A stretch of DNA of 64,000 nucleotides. Source: Rossellomorea aquimaris. GTDB lineage: Bacteria; Bacillota; Bacilli; Bacillales; Bacillaceae_B. The stretch covers positions 434,001 to 498,000 of the forward strand of contig NZ_JAIVAT010000007.1 in NCBI RefSeq assembly GCF_020172085.1, in the 5' to 3' direction. Of the stretch, positions 43,496-51,303 are shown in pieces. Both the position numbers and the translations under genes were made by a program. How positions within the stretch are numbered: position 1 is the first letter of the stretch; each line of letters opens with the position of its first letter. The notes beneath the pieces are model-generated. The model worked only from the letters and a program-made list of their open reading frames with translations, was not told the origin of the DNA and made no database searches.

Positions 43496-44596
43496 GTGGA
43501 AAAGGCAAAAATCAGCAGTATTCAGCTCTTTGTCTTGATGGTTTTATTTGAAATGGGGAGTGCTTTACTCGTCCCTCTTGCCATAGATGCCAAAAAAGAC
43601 GCGTGGCTGGCGATCCTGATCGGAATGGTCGTCAGTTTAGTTCTATTGCTCGTCTATCATAAACTGTATTGGTATTACCCAGACCTATTGCCGACAGAGT
43701 ACGTGCAGAAGATCCTGGGGAAAGTAGCTGGAACGATCCTTGCGCTCCTGTATATTTTTTACTTCATGTATGATGCTTCAAGGGTTCTGCGCGACTTTGG
43801 TGAAATGCTATTATCCTCTGCCTATCCGGAAACGCCTTTATTCATTGCCAATGCCCTGTTAATGCTTGTCATCATCTATATGGTTCGAAAAGGGATCGAG
43901 GTTATCGGACGATCGGGAGAGCTGCTGTTTATGTTCATGTTTAGTCTTTCGGTCGTTGGATTTATTTTGATCGTCGTTTCCGGTCTGATCGATTTCAGCA
44001 ACTTGCAACCGGTACTGGAAGAAGGGCTTATGCCTGTCCTGAAAGTCGCCCTTACTCAAACCTTGTATTTCCCGTTTACAGAAGTCATTGTTTTCACGAT
44101 GATTTTGCCGTACTTAAATAATCCAAAGAAGGCGAAGTTGACGATGATGTGTGCAACAGGATTAAGTGGAATCAATTTGATTCTGACGATGCTCATTAAT
44201 ATCAGTGTCCTTGGTGTGGATTTGACGGCACGTTCCCAATTTCCCCTGCTTAGTACGGTTCAGACGATCCAGGTAGCCGATTTTCTGGAGCGGCTGGATG
44301 TCTTTTTCATGCTTGGTTTAGTCATCGGTATTTTCTTTAAAATCAGTATATTGTTTTACGCGGCCGTCATCGGGACCTCCAGCTTATTCAAGGTTCAATC
44401 GCCTTCTAGATTGGCTTATCCCCTAGGGCTGATCGTTCTATTTATCTCGATGTCGATTGCGAGTAATTTTCAGGAGCATATCCATGAAGGAATGAAGGTA
44501 GCCATGTATGTCGTACATTTGCCTCTTCTTGTCATCTTTCCGTTCCTCCTTCTTCTGATTGCGTTCGTGAAAAATAGGAAAAAAACAAGCGGGTAA
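43496..44596 (+). CDS. GerB-type germinant-receptor permease subunit, operon 3
   Basis: A 366-residue ten-helix permease with a GTG start at 43496 behind AAAGGAGGGACC. N-terminal KISSIQLFVLMVLFEMGSALLVPL and the central TLYFPFTEVIVFTMILPYL are family features. It is the third gene of operon 3, in the same A-C-B order as operon 2, which suggests those two are closer to each other than to operon 1. Confidence 0.9.
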   Translation: MEKAKISSIQLFVLMVLFEMGSALLVPLAIDAKKDAWLAILIGMVVSLVLLLVYHKLYWYYPDLLPTEYVQKILGKVAGTILALLYIFYFMYDASRVLRDFGEMLLSSAYPETPLFIANALLMLVIIYMVRKGIEVIGRSGELLFMFMFSLSVVGFILIVVSGLIDFSNLQPVLEEGLMPVLKVALTQTLYFPFTEVIVFTMILPYLNNPKKAKLTMMCATGLSGINLILTMLINISVLGVDLTARSQFPLLSTVQTIQVADFLERLDVFFMLGLVIGIFFKISILFYAAVIGTSSLFKVQSPSRLAYPLGLIVLFISMSIASNFQEHIHEGMKVAMYVVHLPLLVIFPFLLLLIAFVKNRKKTSG

Positions 44597-44676
44597 ACTT
44601 TCTATAAAATAGAAGGGACAGTAGAATGGAGAGAGAATACATAGCTAAGAAGGATTAAATAAAGGAAGTGGATAGG

Positions 44677-45384
44677 ATGGATCTCGAAACGGTGATGGGG
44701 GAGCTCGAAGCCCTCGGGAAGGAACGATCGAAGAAGATGTACATATCAAACGGTGCCCATGAGCCGGTGTTTGGCGTAGCGACGGGTGCCATGAAGCCTA
44801 TGGCTAAGAAAATCAAGAAAGATCAGGCGCTCGCTGAAGAACTGTATGCTACAGGGAATTACGATGCCATGTACTTTGCCGGCATCATCGCCGATCCGAA
44901 AGCGATGACTGAAGCAGACTTTGAACGGTGGATCGAAGGAGCCTACTTCTACATGCTGTCGGACTACGTGGTGGCGGTGACGCTTTCTGAATCCGATATC
45001 GCTCAAGAGGTGGCCGATAAATGGATCGCAAGCGGGGAAGAACTGAAGATGTCAGCAGGATGGAGCTGCTACTGCTGGCTCCTCGGGAACCGGAAGGACG
45101 AAGCGTTTTCCGAAACAAAGCTTGCCGGAATGCTCCAGAAAGTGAAAGAAACCATCCATGATGCACCGGAACGGACGAAATCCGCGATGAATAACTTTGT
45201 CACGACCGTAGGGGTTTCCTATGTCCCACTTCATGAAAGAGCCCTCCAGACAGCAAAGGAAATCGGGCCGGTTGAAATGGTACGGGAAGGGAAGAAGAAC
45301 AGCGTCCTAAAGGCTGCCGATGATATTGAGAAGCAGGTGGAGAAGGGACGGATCGGGTTTAAGAGGAAATATGTGAGGTGTTAA
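44677..45384 (+). CDS. DNA alkylation repair protein, AlkD-like HEAT-repeat
   Basis: A 235-residue all-helical protein of the DNA alkylation repair family (ALK repeats, HEAT-like). AlkD-type glycosylases remove alkylated bases such as 7-methylguanine. The helical repeats run over residues 15-215; FGVATGAMKPMAKKIKKDQALAEELYATGNYDA is the conserved opening. I choose the ATG at 44677, 8 bases after GGAAG, over a GTG at 44668. Whether the base-excision residues are kept cannot be judged by eye, and some relatives are non-catalytic. Terminator follows. Confidence 0.75.
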   Translation: MDLETVMGELEALGKERSKKMYISNGAHEPVFGVATGAMKPMAKKIKKDQALAEELYATGNYDAMYFAGIIADPKAMTEADFERWIEGAYFYMLSDYVVAVTLSESDIAQEVADKWIASGEELKMSAGWSCYCWLLGNRKDEAFSETKLAGMLQKVKETIHDAPERTKSAMNNFVTTVGVSYVPLHERALQTAKEIGPVEMVREGKKNSVLKAADDIEKQVEKGRIGFKRKYVRC

Positions 45385-45386
45385 AA

Positions 45387-45432
45387 GAGACGGATCTGCT
45401 TGTTTGGCCAATGCAGATCCGTTTCTTTTTTT
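45387..45432 (+). terminator. Terminator after the AlkD-like gene
   Basis: Stem GAGACGGATCTGC / GCAGATCCGTTTC with one mismatch and a 12-base loop, then seven T. Confidence 0.85.
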
Positions 45433-45495
45433 AGAGGGGCAAAGGTACATGGTGTCGAATGGTATGGGGAGAAGAATAGAAAAGGAGAGAATTCT

Positions 45496-45879
45496 ATGAA
45501 ATTCCTATGTATCGGCTACTATAATGCGGAGAAGATGGATGCAAAACCAAAGGGAGTGATCGAGACAGTCATGTCAGAATGTGGACCACATCTTGATACA
45601 TTTTACAAGACGGGTCAAGTGTTGCTGGACGTGGGCGTGGAACAAGGTGAGAAACAGGTAAGGAGAAACAGTGGGCAGGTGAAGGTGACAGCTTCACAAG
45701 AGGACGGAGAAAAGATCGGCAGTGTGTTCATCCTTGAAGCGGGGAACATGGAAGAAGCGATTCAGGTAGCGTCCCTTCATCCATCGGTCCAAGTGGAAGC
45801 GGGAGAGGAGTTCGACTGGAGACTTGAAGTCCACCGTGTCCATACTTATAAAGGAGATCGGAACTTAAAAACCACATGA
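45496..45879 (+). CDS. YCII-related (DGPF-like) domain protein
   Basis: A 127-residue cytosolic protein starting at 45496 behind AAAGGAGAG. The opening MKFLCIGYYNAEKMDAKPKG and the closing GSVFILEAGNMEEAIQVASLHPSV with the strand before it match the ferredoxin-like YCII/DGPF fold, often found near ECF sigma factor genes. Here an ECF sigma gene follows 187 bases downstream, though a hairpin lies between. Substrate and function unknown. Confidence 0.75.
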   Translation: MKFLCIGYYNAEKMDAKPKGVIETVMSECGPHLDTFYKTGQVLLDVGVEQGEKQVRRNSGQVKVTASQEDGEKIGSVFILEAGNMEEAIQVASLHPSVQVEAGEEFDWRLEVHRVHTYKGDRNLKTT

Positions 45880-45925
45880 GATTCAACAAGACATTTGAAA
45901 AAATAAGCTTTATTCTGAAAAATCT

Positions 45926-45973
45926 AGAGGGACAGGTTCCATGGCCTAAAAGAGCCAAGGGACCTGTCCCTCT
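45926..45973 (+). repeat. GGGACAGGTCC hairpin element 2
   Basis: AGAGGGACAGGTTCCATGGC at 45926 pairs with GCCAAGGGACCTGTCCCTCT ending at 45973 around an 8-base loop; nearly perfect 20-bp stem. It lies between the YCII gene and the ECF operon and may terminate the former. Confidence 0.85.
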
Positions 45974-45998
45974 GGTATTTTGGTATTTAAACTTTTTA

Positions 45999-46027
45999 GA
46001 AAACCTCTTTTGCCTTTGTTTCGTCTA
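45999..46027 (+). promoter_or_regulatory. ECF-type promoter, probable autoregulation
   Basis: GAAAAC at 45999, a 17-base spacer and CGTCTA at 46022 resemble the TGAAAC-N16/17-CGTC promoters used by ECF sigma factors such as SigW, SigX and SigM. It lies 39 bases before the start I prefer for the ECF gene. Confidence 0.55.
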
Positions 46028-46065
46028 ATTAAGTGGGAGGGAAGACTGTGGAGGAACTATTGGAA

Positions 46066-46581
46066 ATGAGGATACAATCAATGGAAAGTAAAACGATTGA
46101 GGAAGTCGTGGAGCAGTATGGGGAGGACGTGTGGAAGCTTGTCTTCTCATATGTACGCCATGAACAGGCTGCGGACGATCTTACTCAGGAGATATTTATA
46201 AAAGTGTATAAGAAGATGGATACCTTTTCAGGTCGAGCATCGCTGCGTACGTGGATATGGAGGGTAGCGATCAATCACTGTAAAGATTACTTGAATAGCT
46301 GGTATAAGCGGAAGGTGTTTACGGAAGAAGACCAACAATTTCAAATGATGAGTTCCGGGAGTTCGGTTGAAGGGGATGTCATACAGAGAAGTGAGGACCG
46401 GGAGCTTGAAGAAGCCGTGCTGGGACTTCCAGTAAAGTACAGAGAAATCATTTATCTACATTATTATGCAGAGCGCACGATAAAAGAAATATCCGTCCTT
46501 TTGGATGTAAAGGAAAATACGGTGAAAACACGGTTAAGGAAAGCGAAGCAATTATTGAAGGAAGGCTTGGTGAATGGATGA
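46066..46581 (+). CDS. ECF RNA polymerase sigma factor
   Basis: A 171-residue sigma-70 group 4 factor. Region 2 is DDLTQEIFIKVYKKMDTFSGRASLRTWIWRVAINHCKDYL and region 4 is LGLPVKYREIIYLHYYAERTIKEISVLLDVKENTVKTRLRKAKQLLK. I prefer the ATG at 46066, 9 bases after GGAGGAA, because the ECF-type promoter at 45999 then gives a leader of normal length; GTGs at 46033 and 46048 are alternatives. No anti-sigma protein follows: the next genes encode PadR and a SEDS protein, so the latter or PadR may carry out control. Operon of three overlapping genes. Confidence 0.85.
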   Translation: MRIQSMESKTIEEVVEQYGEDVWKLVFSYVRHEQAADDLTQEIFIKVYKKMDTFSGRASLRTWIWRVAINHCKDYLNSWYKRKVFTEEDQQFQMMSSGSSVEGDVIQRSEDRELEEAVLGLPVKYREIIYLHYYAERTIKEISVLLDVKENTVKTRLRKAKQLLKEGLVNG

Positions 46582-46988
46582 TGGAGGAACGTTTAGAAGG
46601 ACTTCGAAAAGCGATGGACCTCGGTTCATTTAAGCAAATGCCTTTTACAGAAGAGAAAAAGCAGATGATCAAAAGAGGAATCAAAAACTCCAAGGGAAAT
46701 GACCAGGATATCCTATTGCATATATTGCAATTACTAATGGACAAGAAGACCGGACATGAACTCCTCAAGAATCTTCGCAGCAGGGGAATCACTCAATATG
46801 AGGATAGACATGGCTTCCTGTACACCGCCCTTCACAAAATGGAACAGGACAAGCTGTTGGACTCCTCTTGGGAACTAGAAGGGAAGTACTATAAACTATC
46901 AAGTCGGGGAAGGAAAGCCCTTCAACGGCTGGAAGAAGGAAAAAGCGTGAAAAATCTTTCCTTCCAAGCATTACTTGAGGGGGAGTGA
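46578..46988 (+). CDS. PadR-like transcriptional regulator
   Basis: A 136-residue protein. Residues 40-115 form a PadR winged helix (DILLHILQLLMDKKTGHELLKNLRSRGI, then GFLYTALHKMEQDKLLDSSWE and YYKLSSRGRKALQRLEEG). PadR proteins repress genes in response to phenolic acids, antibiotics or envelope stress. It overlaps the sigma gene by 4 bases (ATGA) and ends 2 bases before the SEDS gene start. The N-terminal 35-residue segment is charged and unassigned. Confidence 0.75.
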   Translation: MMEERLEGLRKAMDLGSFKQMPFTEEKKQMIKRGIKNSKGNDQDILLHILQLLMDKKTGHELLKNLRSRGITQYEDRHGFLYTALHKMEQDKLLDSSWELEGKYYKLSSRGRKALQRLEEGKSVKNLSFQALLEGE

Positions 46989-46990
46989 GG

Positions 46991-48283
46991 ATGAGGGAAA
47001 CGAGAGTGGATTATCTAAACCGCGTGATCCGGCAAGTGAGGTCCAAAGAAGCGAAGCAGTTCGTCGCCGATGAGCTTCAGCATCACCTGGAAGAGGAAAT
47101 GAGGAGCTTAACAAAAGCCGGTATGGATGAACGGGCTGCGGAAGATAAAGCGATTAAGCAAATGGGAAGTGCAGAACGCCTTGGGATGGAAATGAATAAG
47201 CTTCATCGTCCTCGTGTGGATTGGATCATGATTGGGTTGGTTCTGTTGATCTCGTCCATTGGGGTTCTTCCTAGCATGCATGTGAGTCCAGAATTGTATA
47301 ATGATAACGGCTTTCTATTCAGGGAAATCACCTTCCTTCTAATCGGCATCTTCCTTTCTGCATTACTGATGTTGTTTGATTACCGGAAACTCCGTGTATT
47401 CAGATGGTGGATTTATGGTGGGACGGCCTTCATTCTGATTGTTTTAATGTTCTTTCCCAATACGTATATCAATGGGGAAGCCCATTTCAGAATTGCAAGC
47501 TTCACACTTGACAGCACAACTGCAGTCACTGCATTGGTGTTGAGTTGGATTACATACTTTGGCAACCCCAAAACGTCTTTTTGGTGGATTCTCCCTTTCA
47601 TTGCTGTAAGCCTTTATTCATTAGTGATGCTTCCAAGTGCACCTGCTATATTTGTTTTTACATTGACTTTAACAGCACTGTTGTGGGGGCGTTTTAAATA
47701 CAAAAGAAAGGTTATAATTTGGGGTTATTCGTTCATAGCAGCTTTCGTCGGAGTCATGATATTAAATGCCGAACCATACCAACTGTATAGGTTGTATGCC
47801 TTCGTTCAACCAGAGGAGTACGGAAGTAATTTTGGTTACATGTACTTGCGTAATCATGCACTAATGGCTGAAGGAGGGTGGTTCGGAGTACAAGGGGGCA
47901 CGGAGACGATCAATGAAGGTCATACAAGCTTTGCCCTGACAACGATTACCTATTATTACGGGTGGATAACAGGCGGTGCACTCATCCTGATTGGATTATT
48001 CATCATGTACCGGATGCTGCGTCATATCCGATCGATCAAGGAACCCTTGGGACAAGCGATCATCCTTGGTGGGGTCTCATTATTCTCAACACAATTCCTC
48101 TATAATGTGGGGATGACCTTGGGATTTCTGCCTCACACGGGGATGTCCCTTCCATTCGTAAGTTATGGGTTGAACCCGACATTACAGACGTTTATCGTAG
48201 TGGGGTTATTTTTGAGTGTTTATAGAAGAAAATCAATCATTTCCTCTGGAAAGAAGCGAGAGGAGATGAAGGGTGATGTTTGA
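46991..48283 (+). CDS. SEDS (FtsW/RodA/SpoVE) family protein with prefix domain
   Basis: A 430-residue protein. Residues 1-75 are a soluble permease-prefix-like (HAAS-type) helical domain; residues 77-420 are about ten membrane helices of the SEDS family, which polymerise peptidoglycan glycan strands with a class B PBP. The SEDS signature near helix 7 normally reads HTDF, with the Asp essential in RodA and FtsW; here it reads HTSFALTT (Ser313). GMSLPFVSYG, the other SEDS hallmark, is intact (residues about 385-394). Polymerase activity is therefore doubtful. Start at 46991, behind GAGGGGGAG. Part of the ECF/PadR operon. Confidence 0.8.
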   Translation: MRETRVDYLNRVIRQVRSKEAKQFVADELQHHLEEEMRSLTKAGMDERAAEDKAIKQMGSAERLGMEMNKLHRPRVDWIMIGLVLLISSIGVLPSMHVSPELYNDNGFLFREITFLLIGIFLSALLMLFDYRKLRVFRWWIYGGTAFILIVLMFFPNTYINGEAHFRIASFTLDSTTAVTALVLSWITYFGNPKTSFWWILPFIAVSLYSLVMLPSAPAIFVFTLTLTALLWGRFKYKRKVIIWGYSFIAAFVGVMILNAEPYQLYRLYAFVQPEEYGSNFGYMYLRNHALMAEGGWFGVQGGTETINEGHTSFALTTITYYYGWITGGALILIGLFIMYRMLRHIRSIKEPLGQAIILGGVSLFSTQFLYNVGMTLGFLPHTGMSLPFVSYGLNPTLQTFIVVGLFLSVYRRKSIISSGKKREEMKGDV

Positions 48284-48344
48284 TTCAAAGTGTAATGTAA
48301 ATTAACAATGAAATATGCCGTTTATATACATTCAATGGTGAGCG

Positions 48345-48700
48345 GGATTAAACAATGGATATGTTGGATGCAATGAAACGGATTTCGATCTGCCAGTCAT
48401 GTACTCCATAATTTCAATGGATCAATTGATCGAGTCAAATAAAGAAACCGCAGCAAAAACCAAAGAGGAATGATATAAATGGTATACAGATCAGAACGAC
48501 ATTTCACCTGCTGGTGATACAACGATTTTCACCAATTCCTCTCTCTACCAAGCGTGGGGGATGAGTTTTCAAACTGGTTCACGAGCAACTGGTGATCGCA
48601 GAAGGAAGTGATCATGAGATACATAAGAATCAGCCGGGGAGTGTGGTGGCATCTTTGTATAGATTAAAGAAGCCGAAAACCAAGGGATTCAAAGAGACAG
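48345..48700 (+). pseudogene. Decayed alpha/beta-hydrolase remnant
   Basis: A protein-like reading runs from 48345 (GYVGCNETDFDLPVMYSI) through TKEE, an in-frame stop at about 48471 (probably once Trp), then YKWYTDQNDISPAGDT and LYQAWGMSFQT. A frameshift near 48573 then continues into HEQLVIAEGSDHEIHKNQPG and SVVASLYRLKKPKTKGF. The last part matches the C-terminal His motif of alpha/beta hydrolases (G-x-x-H-x-x-H-x-x-Q-P). The 3-prime end runs into a GGGACAGGTCC hairpin. Two inactivating lesions plus lack of a start indicate a relic. Confidence 0.6.
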
Positions 48701-48741
48701 GTCCCCCTACCTGAATGAGCCAAGGTACCTGTCCCTCTGGC
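48693..48741 (+). repeat. GGGACAGGTCC hairpin element 3
   Basis: GAGACAGGTCCCCCTACCT and AGGTACCTGTCCCTCTGG form an imperfect stem around GAATGAGCCA. It lies at the end of the pseudogene. Confidence 0.7.
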
Positions 48742-48850
48742 TTCAAAAAATAGGCTTTATTTGAAAAATACCATGGAATTTTTCCTGTACTAATGGAATG
48801 GTCCATGCCTCTATCCCTCTGCTGAATAGAATAGGATAGAGGTGAAAACG

Positions 48851-49924
48851 ATGAAAAAATTTAATGATTACAATTTATTGCCGAAGCTAAGAAAAGGAGG
48901 AAGTTTAAACAAAAGTGCAGGCTTACTTCCTCCTGACAGCTGTGACTTTTTTCCTTATCAAAGTGAGGGTCCACAAGGGCCGCAGGGACCAGCGGGGCCT
49001 CAAGGACCACAGGGGGAAACAGGACCACAAGGACCCGAAGGATCAGGTGTATTTGAATGGGGGGAACTGGTGATATGGGCAGATTCCAATGCGCCGGGCC
49101 CGGGAGATGGGACTCCATCGGATCCGTACACGTCCCTCCAGGCAGCCGTTGATGCCGGAACGAATAGTGCGGAGGCTGTTGCAACCGGGATGAGGGCGAG
49201 GGTTATTGTTCTTATCGCCGCAAACTCTGCCTTTAACGAAGATGTGGTCATTCCTCCTGCACGACATGTTCAAATGCTCGGCGTGGGACCGTGGCAACTA
49301 GGTGATTCGACTCTGGCCGATTTTGCTTCAGCGGTTCCGAGAAGCATTACCATTGAGACCAGTATTGCAGCTGAACAGGCGTACACGTCCCAGGGACCGG
49401 AATTTGTGGCCAGTCCTGTGACAGTGGTGGGTACGATCAACAATGGAACCTCTGTCAGCACGAATTCCAATTACACAGATGGAGCCATCATCAGTGGGGA
49501 TATCACCTTTCAAAATGTGAACGAGGTAGATCCGGCTACCGCTGTTGAATTTCAACTATTAAATGCCAGGGTAGTCGGAGACATCCAGCAGGCCGGCAAC
49601 ATGAGGGATGTGAACGCGTACCTCTACAGTACCCGGATCAACCGGATGATTCATGACGGGTTAAGGATTCAGCGGATGGTCGAATCCCGGGCAGACGGAG
49701 TCATCGCTGTTGCCGCCTATAATCATATTAACGCCACATTGTTCCTGGGCGACGTCACGATTCCCGAGGTGGGAAGTGATCTCCCTCCGGTAGGTATATT
49801 CAATAGTGATTTCCAAGACATGGAATGGGACGGACCATTGACCCTTGATGGAGCCTCCAACTACCGTTTCGTGACCAACGAAAATGGATTTACAGGAACG
49901 AAGACGGTGATGTTTGAACCCTAA
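48851..49924 (+). CDS. Collagen-like surface protein
   Basis: A 357-residue protein without signal peptide, starting at 48851 behind GAGGTG. After a short N-terminal region (NDYNLLPKLRKGGSLNKSAGLLPPDSCDFF) come about eight Gly-Pro-Gln-type triplets (residues 40-64, GPQGPQGPAGPQ...GPEGS), then a beta-rich domain of about 290 residues with repeating strands (VIPPARHVQMLGVGPW; GTINNGTSVSTNSNYTDGAIISGDITF), perhaps a beta-helix. Collagen-like proteins of this plan coat spores or exosporium in Bacillus (BclA type). Lack of a signal peptide fits sporangial delivery. Function here is inferred. Confidence 0.7.
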   Translation: MKKFNDYNLLPKLRKGGSLNKSAGLLPPDSCDFFPYQSEGPQGPQGPAGPQGPQGETGPQGPEGSGVFEWGELVIWADSNAPGPGDGTPSDPYTSLQAAVDAGTNSAEAVATGMRARVIVLIAANSAFNEDVVIPPARHVQMLGVGPWQLGDSTLADFASAVPRSITIETSIAAEQAYTSQGPEFVASPVTVVGTINNGTSVSTNSNYTDGAIISGDITFQNVNEVDPATAVEFQLLNARVVGDIQQAGNMRDVNAYLYSTRINRMIHDGLRIQRMVESRADGVIAVAAYNHINATLFLGDVTIPEVGSDLPPVGIFNSDFQDMEWDGPLTLDGASNYRFVTNENGFTGTKTVMFEP

Positions 49925-49949
49925 AAATGATGGAACAAGCATGAATGTG

Positions 49950-49990
49950 AAAAGCGATCTTCAGCATGGTGGAAGATCGCTTTTTTTTGA
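49950..49990 (+). terminator. Terminator after the collagen-like gene
   Basis: Stem AAGCGATCTTC / GAAGATCGCTT with a 10-base loop, then eight T. Confidence 0.9.
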
Positions 49991-49993
49991 TAA

Positions 49994-50027
49994 ATAAAAA
50001 CCCCCTCATAAACTCTGTGAGGAGGTT
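49994..50027 (-). terminator. Terminator of the metzincin gene
   Basis: Stem AACCCCCTCA / TGAGGAGGTT with one mismatch and a 9-base loop; on the minus strand it is followed by TTTTTATTTA. Confidence 0.8.
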
Positions 50028-50030
50028 CAA

Positions 50031-50903
50031 TCATTCGTTTCCGAACCACGTTTTATGCGCTTCGATTTCGTTGTCGTGCTCTTGATCCCAATAGTCTACT
50101 TGATACGAATAATCATAGTTCATAATACACTGTATTCCACTGCCCTGAGCGTCATGACCCGCACCGTAGTTGTGGGAGAATTCGTGCTGTGCCGCATGCC
50201 ATGTGTTCTCGGCTCCTTGATCAAGGTTGACACTGATGGCACTTCCGTTTGGTGCAGAAGGGTACACGTACGCGATACCTCCTGAGTTGAAGTTCACATC
50301 ACGTGTGAAACCTGCCACGAAATCATAGCCGTTTCCGTTAAAGTCACGGTCAAGATCCTGCAGGATTTCAGATGCGCTGTTTCCGTTCGAGTCCCATTGT
50401 GCAAATGCTTTAATTTCAAAATCGATGCCGTGATCACGCGTGAAGCCGTCATCCGCTTTTTCAATAATATTCGTCGTCAGCGTTTGCCAATCAGGATGCG
50501 CCGCGCGGTATTCTTCATCCACGGCTACGAGTACCGTGACAGTCCGGTCTGTTGTTGCTGGTGGCTCCTCGGTTCCAGTTCCGGTACCGCCTCCTCCAAG
50601 CCAGTCGAACAAGCCGAATAATTCTTCAGAGGATGGATCTTGTTCCTTCGACTTTTTAATGGATTTCTCCTTGATTTTCTTCCCTTTTTCATTCAATACA
50701 TCCGCAGTCGTATTGCTCTCGACGCGTGATGGGACGTCAAATGTCTGCTTCCCTTTTGTTTTTGCTTTTGGCAGCACATGTCCGATTTCCACCGTGTTCC
50801 CTTGGGAATCGATGATCGCTGTCTCAGCCGATGCACTTGTCGCATTCGGTAAGAATGTCATGGATAAAGCTAAAGATAATGTAAGTAGTCCGGTTTTCTT
50901 CAT
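50031..50903 (-). CDS. Secreted metzincin zinc metalloprotease
   Basis: A 290-residue exported protease. Signal peptide 1-26 (cleavage at ASA), a Lys-rich propeptide to about residue 95 ending in SSEELFGLFDWLGGGG with a Gly/Thr linker, then the catalytic domain. The zinc motif HEFSHNYGAGHD (His240, Glu241, His244, Gly247, His250) is the metzincin HExxHxxGxxH; Met261 in CIMNYDY is the Met-turn. The propeptide should keep it latent until outside. Substrates unknown. The start follows TAGGAGG. The gene converges on the collagen-like gene. Confidence 0.85.
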   Translation of the reverse strand: MKKTGLLTLSLALSMTFLPNATSASAETAIIDSQGNTVEIGHVLPKAKTKGKQTFDVPSRVESNTTADVLNEKGKKIKEKSIKKSKEQDPSSEELFGLFDWLGGGGTGTGTEEPPATTDRTVTVLVAVDEEYRAAHPDWQTLTTNIIEKADDGFTRDHGIDFEIKAFAQWDSNGNSASEILQDLDRDFNGNGYDFVAGFTRDVNFNSGGIAYVYPSAPNGSAISVNLDQGAENTWHAAQHEFSHNYGAGHDAQGSGIQCIMNYDYSYQVDYWDQEHDNEIEAHKTWFGNE

Positions 50904-51249
50904 GTGATGATCCTCCTAATATGTACTAGCCTGGCCGGGCAACTATTAATCTATCATAAAAAACTCCCAGTATCCTGAGGGTTATTGTAAAGATTTCCTC
51001 TTCAGAAGGGGAGGTTAGACTCATTTTTTGTTAAAAAGGTGTAAATGGAAGGATTGAAAATGTGGGTGTGGCAGGGGGATAGGTCCTGTGGTCTAGGTTG
51101 GGTATAAGGGTAAGATTTTTCGACAAAGAGATCATTTCTATGAAAATGGTGCTCATAAATGTAAAGAGAAGGTGATGGACAGGTAGTTAATCCAATGAAA
51201 TAGCTTCAACATCATTACTTTAGAACAACTCGAGTGAAAATCCATCATA
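50904..51249. other. Intergenic region with no recognisable features
   Basis: About 350 bases between the metzincin start and the YitT terminator. It carries the metzincin promoter, a degraded GGATAGGTCCTGTGG-like word near 51080 and GTGGGTATAAGGG; no reading frame or hairpin is convincing. Confidence 0.4.
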
Positions 51250-51300
51250 AAAAAGGGGATATCCCGCGGTACGCCAACCCGACCACGGGACATCCCCTGC
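51250..51300 (-). terminator. Terminator of the yitT-like gene
   Basis: GGGGATGTCCCGTGG pairs with CCGCGGGATATCCCC (two mismatches) around a 13-base loop; on the minus strand six T follow. Confidence 0.8.
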
Positions 51301-51303
51301 TTC

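Noticed and set aside
48842-48850. GTG at 48842 as start of the collagen-like gene
   Set aside because: The ATG at 48851 is 7 bases after GAGGTG, while the GTG overlaps that site.
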